From Wolinella sp052170135 (lineage in GTDB: Bacteria > Campylobacterota > Campylobacteria > Campylobacterales > Helicobacteraceae): a DNA stretch of 46,776 nucleotides. Made by a program: the position numbers and the translations under genes. How positions within the stretch are numbered: the stretch's first letter is position 1; the number at the start of each line of letters is the position of its first letter. The stretch lies in contig JBQNBC010000012.1 of the NCBI GenBank assembly GCA_052170135.1, forward strand, positions 1-46,776. Reading direction: 5' to 3'. The notes under the pieces are model-generated. The model was not told where the DNA came from. It was given only the letters and a program-made list of their open reading frames with translations, and ran no database searches. Of this stretch, positions 42,465 to 46,776 are shown piece by piece.

Positions 42465-44327
42465 TTAGATCGCTCGCTCGAGAATAGAGTTTAGTAGCTT
42501 TGTAAAATGTGCGGAGTCTTTCAATGCTCCGCCTTCGAGTAGCTTTGACTGCTCTAAAAGTATATAGGCGTAATCTTTTAAAACCGCCTCATCGTTGGAT
42601 TCGCGGAGCTTTTTTAGGAGCGTGTGATTTGGGTTTAGCTCTAGCGTTGGCTTTGGCTCTGGCATATTCACTCCGCCCCCCATTTGTTTTAGCATTCTCA
42701 TCATTGCTGCGTTTGGCTCATCGTCGTCTGTAACTATGCACGCTGGTGAGCTGACTAGGCGTTTACTTAGGCGCACATCTTTGACCATATCACCAAGCGA
42801 TTCTTTAAATACAGAAATAAGCGCACTGAATGTCGCTTCGTCATCAGCATCAACTGTAGAATCTTCAAAATCTTTGTCGGCTTCAGCACTGTTTATCGCG
42901 CGTAGAGGAAGTTCGCCATACTTTTCTATCATTGGCATTACAAGTGCGTCTACCTCATCATCAAATAGCATTACCTCAATGCCTCGTGCTTCGAATTTCT
43001 CAAGTAGTGGAGAGTTTTTTATAAGCGCGGAATCCTCACCCATGAGGTAGTAAATAGCCTTTTGCCCATCGATCATACGCTCCTTATATGCGCTAAATGA
43101 GCACTTCTCATCGCTCTTTGTCGAGTGGAATCGCATTAATTCGAGCAACTTGTCGCGATTCTCAAAGTCGCCATAAAGCCCCTCTTTTAGTGCGCGACCA
43201 AACTCAGCAAAGAATACTTTATATTTCTCTTCATCTTTTGAGAGTGTTTCTATCTCTTGGAGAATCTTCTTTGTTGATGCAGACTTGATATTTGCGAGAA
43301 TCTTGTTTTGTTGAAGGATTTCGCGACTGACATTTAGCGGTAAATCTTCGCTGTCTATGATGCCTCGTACAAAGCGTAGGTAGCTAGGCAAAAGTTCCTT
43401 GTCGTTATCGGTGATAAATACGCGTTTGACATAGAGCTTTACACCAGAATCGTAATTTACGCGATAGAGGTCAAATTGGGCTTTTGAAGGGATATAGAAT
43501 AGTGTGGTGTACTCTAAGTTGCCTTCGACTTTTGTATGCACCCATGCTAAGGGATCACTAGAATCATGGCTAAGACTCTTGTAGAATTCGCGATAATCCT
43601 CGTCTTTTAGCTCACTTTTTGAGGTGCGCCACAGTGCTGAGGCACGATTTAGTTGCTCCTCTTTTTGCACTTCAGTAGTTGCATCGCCATCTCCTTCGCG
43701 CTTTGTATAGTGGATGAAGATAGGAAATGGGATGTGGTCTGAGTATTTTTTCACTATATCTTCTATTTTCCATCGGCTTGCATAACCCTTGTCTTCATCG
43801 TTTAAAAATAGCTTTATCTCTGTACCATGGCTATCTTTAGTGCATTCGCTTAGTTCATAGTCGCCCTTGCCCTCGCTAATCCATGCATAACCCTTGTCTT
43901 CACCAGCTTTGCGGCTTGTGACAATAACTCTATCTGCGACCATGAATGCCGAATAAAAACCAACGCCAAATTGTCCTATAAGCTGAGAATCGCGCTTCTT
44001 ATCACCACTTAGCTGTGATACAAAACCCTTTGTGCCACTCTTTGCGATTGTTCCTAGGTGCTCGATTAGTTCATTTTCGTTCATGCCAATGCCATTATCA
44101 CTAATGGAAAGAATCTTGCGCTCCTCATCAAATGAGATATCGATTCTCGGCTTGAAGCTGATATTTTTTAGATTTTCATCTGTTAGCGTGAGGTATTGCA
44201 GTTTTTCGAGTGCATCAGATGCGTTTGAGACCAGCTCGCGCAAGAAAATCTCTTTGTTTGAGTAGAGCGAGTGGATCATTAGGTCAAGTAGTTGATTTAC
44301 TTCGGTCTGAAAAGTGTGCTTTGCCAT
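42465..44327 (-). CDS. htpG: Chaperone HtpG (Hsp90)
   Basis: HtpG is the bacterial Hsp90 ATP-dependent chaperone. The 620-residue protein has the GHKL ATP site: FLRELVSNASDALEKLQ, DNGIGM and GQFGVGFYSAFMV. The middle-domain segment RVFITDNDKELLPSYLRF with LPLNVSREILQQ is typical, and the C terminus carries a dimer-forming helical bundle. Length is standard. A TATAAT -10 box lies just upstream; no CIRCE or HAIR heat-shock element was seen. Confidence 0.97.
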   Translation of the reverse strand: MAKHTFQTEVNQLLDLMIHSLYSNKEIFLRELVSNASDALEKLQYLTLTDENLKNISFKPRIDISFDEERKILSISDNGIGMNENELIEHLGTIAKSGTKGFVSQLSGDKKRDSQLIGQFGVGFYSAFMVADRVIVTSRKAGEDKGYAWISEGKGDYELSECTKDSHGTEIKLFLNDEDKGYASRWKIEDIVKKYSDHIPFPIFIHYTKREGDGDATTEVQKEEQLNRASALWRTSKSELKDEDYREFYKSLSHDSSDPLAWVHTKVEGNLEYTTLFYIPSKAQFDLYRVNYDSGVKLYVKRVFITDNDKELLPSYLRFVRGIIDSEDLPLNVSREILQQNKILANIKSASTKKILQEIETLSKDEEKYKVFFAEFGRALKEGLYGDFENRDKLLELMRFHSTKSDEKCSFSAYKERMIDGQKAIYYLMGEDSALIKNSPLLEKFEARGIEVMLFDDEVDALVMPMIEKYGELPLRAINSAEADKDFEDSTVDADDEATFSALISVFKESLGDMVKDVRLSKRLVSSPACIVTDDDEPNAAMMRMLKQMGGGVNMPEPKPTLELNPNHTLLKKLRESNDEAVLKDYAYILLEQSKLLEGGALKDSAHFTKLLNSILERAI

Positions 44328-44826
44328 ATTTTCTCCTTGATTTTTTTTGGCAATTATAGCTAAAGATTGACAAAAGATATCAAAGTTGATAGCAATACTA
44401 TAAAGAAAAATGATTGCATATAGCTTATATTTTGGTGGATTCTTTGCTAGTGATTCTCAAAAGTAATATTTTTTGATGTGGCGATCCTGTTGTTTATAGA
44501 CATTAGATTCTTATTTGTATTTAGATTTTAGCTTAAGTTTTATTGTAAACTTAAGGGTAAAATCGTTTGTTTTATTGGTATTTTACTAGCTTTTATTTGA
44601 CTTATTAGCTTTTGTTTTATAGAGCGGTGTCACGTAAAAAGAGTGTTTATTGTAAGCTACAAAAGCCTATAAATAGGAGAATTTTGCACTAAATACGGCA
44701 AAATCGCAGTGTTATATTTGCTAAAAATACCTAATTGATTTAAAAAAACTTTACATATTTTAAGTTATAAATAAAAATTAATGCGCTAATCTAGCTTAGT
44801 TTAAAAAATTAATTGAGGAGGTAAAG
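44328..44826. other. AT-rich divergent intergenic region before the SQR-like gene
   Basis: Nearly 500 bases separate htpG and the flavoprotein gene. Apart from the htpG promoter I see no gene. An inverted repeat CTTAAGTTT (44534-44542) / AAACTTAAG (44549-44557) with a 6-base loop may be an operator; its arms resemble those at 261-292. The DNA is AT rich throughout and contains possible -10 boxes (for example TATAAA near 44767) before the strong GAGGAGGT ribosome site of the flavoprotein gene. Long upstream DNA of this kind suggests regulated expression or an undetected small RNA. Confidence 0.5.
44353..44358 (-). promoter_or_regulatory. Sigma70 -10 box (TATAAT) of htpG
   Basis: On the message strand AGCTATAATTG lies 26 bases from the htpG ATG, which would give a leader of only about 18-20 bases with an AAGGAG ribosome site. 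A perfect TATAAT and upstream AT-rich DNA match Campylobacterota promoters. Confidence 0.65.
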
Positions 44827-46248
44827 ATGTCAGCACAAGAGATGGAGCTAAAGCATGCTCTAGCAGAGATGGATAAGGAACTGAAAAAGGCTGGAATCAG
44901 TAGGCGTGATGCGCTAAAGATTTTCGGACTTGGTGGTGCTGCTCTGACACTCCCGGTAGCTAGCACGCAAGCAAAAGCATCGAGTAGTGCAAAGGGAAGA
45001 ATCGTAATCATCGGAGCTGGTCTGGGTGGTATAACTGTTGCTGCGCGGCTTAGTAATGCTCTTAAGAATCCAGATATTACAATCATTGATGGTGGCGATA
45101 AAATCGACTACCAACCTGGATATACGCTCGTGGCATCTGGCGTGTATGATGGCGATGATGTGGTTTATGATCGTGCAGGATTGATACCAAGTGGCGTGAA
45201 GTGGATAAAGGAATATGTTAGCGAGATTGATGCTGATGGCAACTCGGTAACTACATCTAGCGGGACGAAGATCCCTTACGATTTCCTAGTTGTAGCTACG
45301 GGGCTTGTCACAGATTACTCAATGATCAAGGGATTGGATAAAGATATGGTCGGCTCAAATGGAATCGCCTCAATCTATACGCTCCCAACAGCACGCAAGG
45401 CATTCCCTCAAATTAAGGAATTCGTAAACAAAGGGGGTGTTGGGCTATTTAGCGACCCAGCTACTCCTATTAAGTGTGGTGGTGCGCCTAAGAAGATCCA
45501 GTTTCTTATAGATGATTATGCACGCAAAGAGGGCAAGCGAGATAAGATTAGGACAATATTCCTGCCTAATGGTGGTTCTATGTTTGGCGTAAAAGAGTAT
45601 GCGACCTTAATTGAGAATCTCTACAAAGAAAAGGGTATGGAATATAAGCTAAAACACAATTTGGTTTCAATAGATGCGCAGGCAAAAAAGGCGACATTCC
45701 TCCACTCGTATACAGAAAAAGGCAAGTTTGATGAGATTCTTGGCGAGCACGAGATGATAAATAAGAGCGAAGAGGTGGTGTTAGATTATGATTTTATTCA
45801 TGTCACGCCTCCTATGCGTGCGCCAACAATGGTTAAGGATTCTGTATTGTCATGGAAAAAGGGGAGTGCAGCGGCTGGTGGCTGGCTGGAGCTGACAAAA
45901 GAGACATTGCAGCATCCTGTATATAAAAATGTTTTTGGTATCGGTGATGTTGCTGGCATACCAATGGGAAAAACTGGCGGAAGCGTTAGAAAGCAGGCAC
46001 CGATTCTTGTAGAGAATCTAATTAGTGTCATGGAGGGCAAAGAGCCAAGTGCTAAATATGGTGGATACACTGTATGTCCACTTATAGTTGATTTTGGTCG
46101 CGTGGCTATGCTTGAATTTGACTGGAGTGCGACACCAACGCCTTCGCTTCCATTTGACCCACTTCAACCACGATGGATATATTGGGTTATGAAAGTTTAC
46201 ATGCTAAAGCCTATGACAATGATTGCTATGCTAAAAGGCTACGCATAA
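44827..46248 (+). CDS. Sulfide:quinone reductase-like flavoprotein with twin-arginine leader
   Basis: The 473-residue protein has an unusual N-terminal part: about 22 charged helical residues, then a twin-arginine signal (ISRRDALKIF, residues 23-32) with a hydrophobic stretch and ASTQAKA. The body is an FAD-dependent pyridine-nucleotide disulfide oxidoreductase-type enzyme: IVIIGAGLGGITVAARL, DYQPGYTLVASG, LVVATGLVTDY and NVFGIGDVAGIPMG. It has exactly two cysteines: Cys217 in PIKCGGAPKK and Cys417 in YTVCPLIVD, matching the two redox cysteines essential in sulfide:quinone reductases; the third cysteine of some types is absent. So it probably oxidises sulfide and passes electrons to quinone, or is a flavocytochrome-c sulfide dehydrogenase-like flavin subunit. 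The Tat leader suggests a periplasmic location. A strong GAGGAGGT site precedes the ATG. It is linked to a small membrane protein downstream. Confidence 0.88.
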   Translation: MSAQEMELKHALAEMDKELKKAGISRRDALKIFGLGGAALTLPVASTQAKASSSAKGRIVIIGAGLGGITVAARLSNALKNPDITIIDGGDKIDYQPGYTLVASGVYDGDDVVYDRAGLIPSGVKWIKEYVSEIDADGNSVTTSSGTKIPYDFLVVATGLVTDYSMIKGLDKDMVGSNGIASIYTLPTARKAFPQIKEFVNKGGVGLFSDPATPIKCGGAPKKIQFLIDDYARKEGKRDKIRTIFLPNGGSMFGVKEYATLIENLYKEKGMEYKLKHNLVSIDAQAKKATFLHSYTEKGKFDEILGEHEMINKSEEVVLDYDFIHVTPPMRAPTMVKDSVLSWKKGSAAAGGWLELTKETLQHPVYKNVFGIGDVAGIPMGKTGGSVRKQAPILVENLISVMEGKEPSAKYGGYTVCPLIVDFGRVAMLEFDWSATPTPSLPFDPLQPRWIYWVMKVYMLKPMTMIAMLKGYA

Positions 46249-46270
46249 TTTATTATCGGCGGGGGAGTAT

Positions 46271-46519
46271 ATGAGAGGCGTTGTAAAGATAGTGTTAAAG
46301 GAGCTTGTGATTTTTGGCGTATTGCTTGTTGTGCTGGCGTTTATTATGCACGGCACGGCTATCACAAGTAGAATAGCACTTGCGCTTGACGCGCCATCAT
46401 TTTTTATACATCCGTTTTTGTGGACAACTCCATTTTACATTGTTATCACACTATTTAGGCTTGGTATGGCATTTTTCCTCAAGAAGATACGACAAATCGA
46501 GGCACGCAAAATATCATAG
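46271..46519 (+). CDS. Small two-helix membrane protein following the SQR-like gene
   Basis: This 82-residue protein starts 22 bases after the flavoprotein stop, with GGGGGAG upstream. It has two membrane helices, about residues 7-28 and 46-70, with a charged, basic C terminus (KKIRQIEARKIS). No cysteine or haem motif is present. It is not recognised; position suggests an anchor or accessory subunit for the preceding flavoenzyme, which has no membrane helix of its own. An inverted repeat with 13-base arms lies downstream. Confidence 0.75.
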   Translation: MRGVVKIVLKELVIFGVLLVVLAFIMHGTAITSRIALALDAPSFFIHPFLWTTPFYIVITLFRLGMAFFLKKIRQIEARKIS

Positions 46520-46656
46520 CTAGATTTTTTGCGTGGTCTTACTTTTTAGACATGGATTCTCTGTTTCACTCTTGCTGCTTTGCAATTATTTTAAATGCTG
46601 ACTTTATTAAAAACGTTAAGCCATCGCGATAAATAAAGAGCGATATATGCACTGAT

Positions 46657-46693
46657 AAATACTAGGTGCGATTGGATTCTGCACCTAGTATTT
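46657..46693 (+). terminator. Hairpin downstream of the SQR-like pair
   Basis: Perfect 13-base arms AAATACTAGGTGC (46657-46669) and GCACCTAGTATTT (46681-46693) flank an 11-base loop. It lies about 140 bases after the small membrane protein gene and ends in a short T-run, so a factor-independent terminator is likely. Confidence 0.55.
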
Positions 46694-46776
46694 GCCTATT
46701 TGAATTTACGTATGTTTGTCTTGGATACATATTCTCCCCACTTCATAGGGCATACATCTCATACATACGTGGCAAT

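Overview
The window comes from a Campylobacterota (epsilonproteobacterial) chromosome, most probably an enterohepatic or otherwise non-pylori Helicobacter or a close relative. The reasons are moderate-to-low GC, the linkage dxs-fliH-fliG-fliF-hisC, a secreted MsrA-MsrB fusion, the cluster accD-rlmH-dksA-like-membrane protein that I recall from Campylobacter jejuni (Cj0124c-Cj0128c), and the block lpxC/thrB/ylxR/infB/rbfA/rimP also known from Campylobacter and Helicobacter. The presence of hisIE and hisC argues for histidine prototrophy, unlike H. pylori. These comparisons are from memory; no search was run.

Layout. Bases 1-1365 are an accessory or decaying patch: a 430-base non-coding stretch full of short inverted repeats, a 66-residue ORF whose last residues look like an SSB C-terminal tail, and a Fic-domain gene broken by a stop, an apparent internal deletion and a frameshift. 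Next come a soluble CZB-type (TlpD-like) chemoreceptor, then ilvE, an SPFH membrane protein, hisIE and a two-helix membrane protein on the plus strand. An unrecognised secreted protein and a frameshifted gene remnant follow (6151-7185). A minus-strand block holds hisC-fliF-fliG-fliH-dxs, linking histidine synthesis, the flagellar MS ring/switch/export regulator and isoprenoid synthesis. Upstream of it lies a complete minus-strand metal-chelate or cofactor uptake operon: TonB-dependent receptor, periplasmic binding protein, FecCD-type permease, ATPase. The cysQ/suhB-like phosphatase, accD, rlmH, dksA-like and membrane-protein cluster comes next, with recO divergent.

msrAB, then flgM-flgN-like-flgK behind a clear sigma28 promoter, follow. 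A long minus-strand run of eleven closely spaced or overlapping genes (37799 down to 27644) then combines flagellar export (flhB), a DHH phosphoesterase, a cell-wall M23 peptidase, minC, lpxC, tsaB, thrB, ylxR, infB, rbfA and rimP: envelope, division and translation functions in one apparent transcription unit. The right part has a periplasmic thioredoxin-fold protein, mobA and moaA (molybdenum cofactor), gatB-gpsA, htpG, and a sulfide:quinone-reductase-like flavoprotein with a twin-arginine leader and exactly two cysteines, followed by a small two-helix membrane protein.

No tRNA, rRNA, CRISPR array, transposase or integrase was seen. The most interesting signals are: the hexamer AGAATC/GATTCT, which occurs far more often than chance and recurs as inverted pairs in intergenic hairpins; the SSB-tail-like small protein beside the dying Fic gene; the two-cysteine Tat-exported SQR-like enzyme; and the intercistronic hairpin inside the uptake operon.
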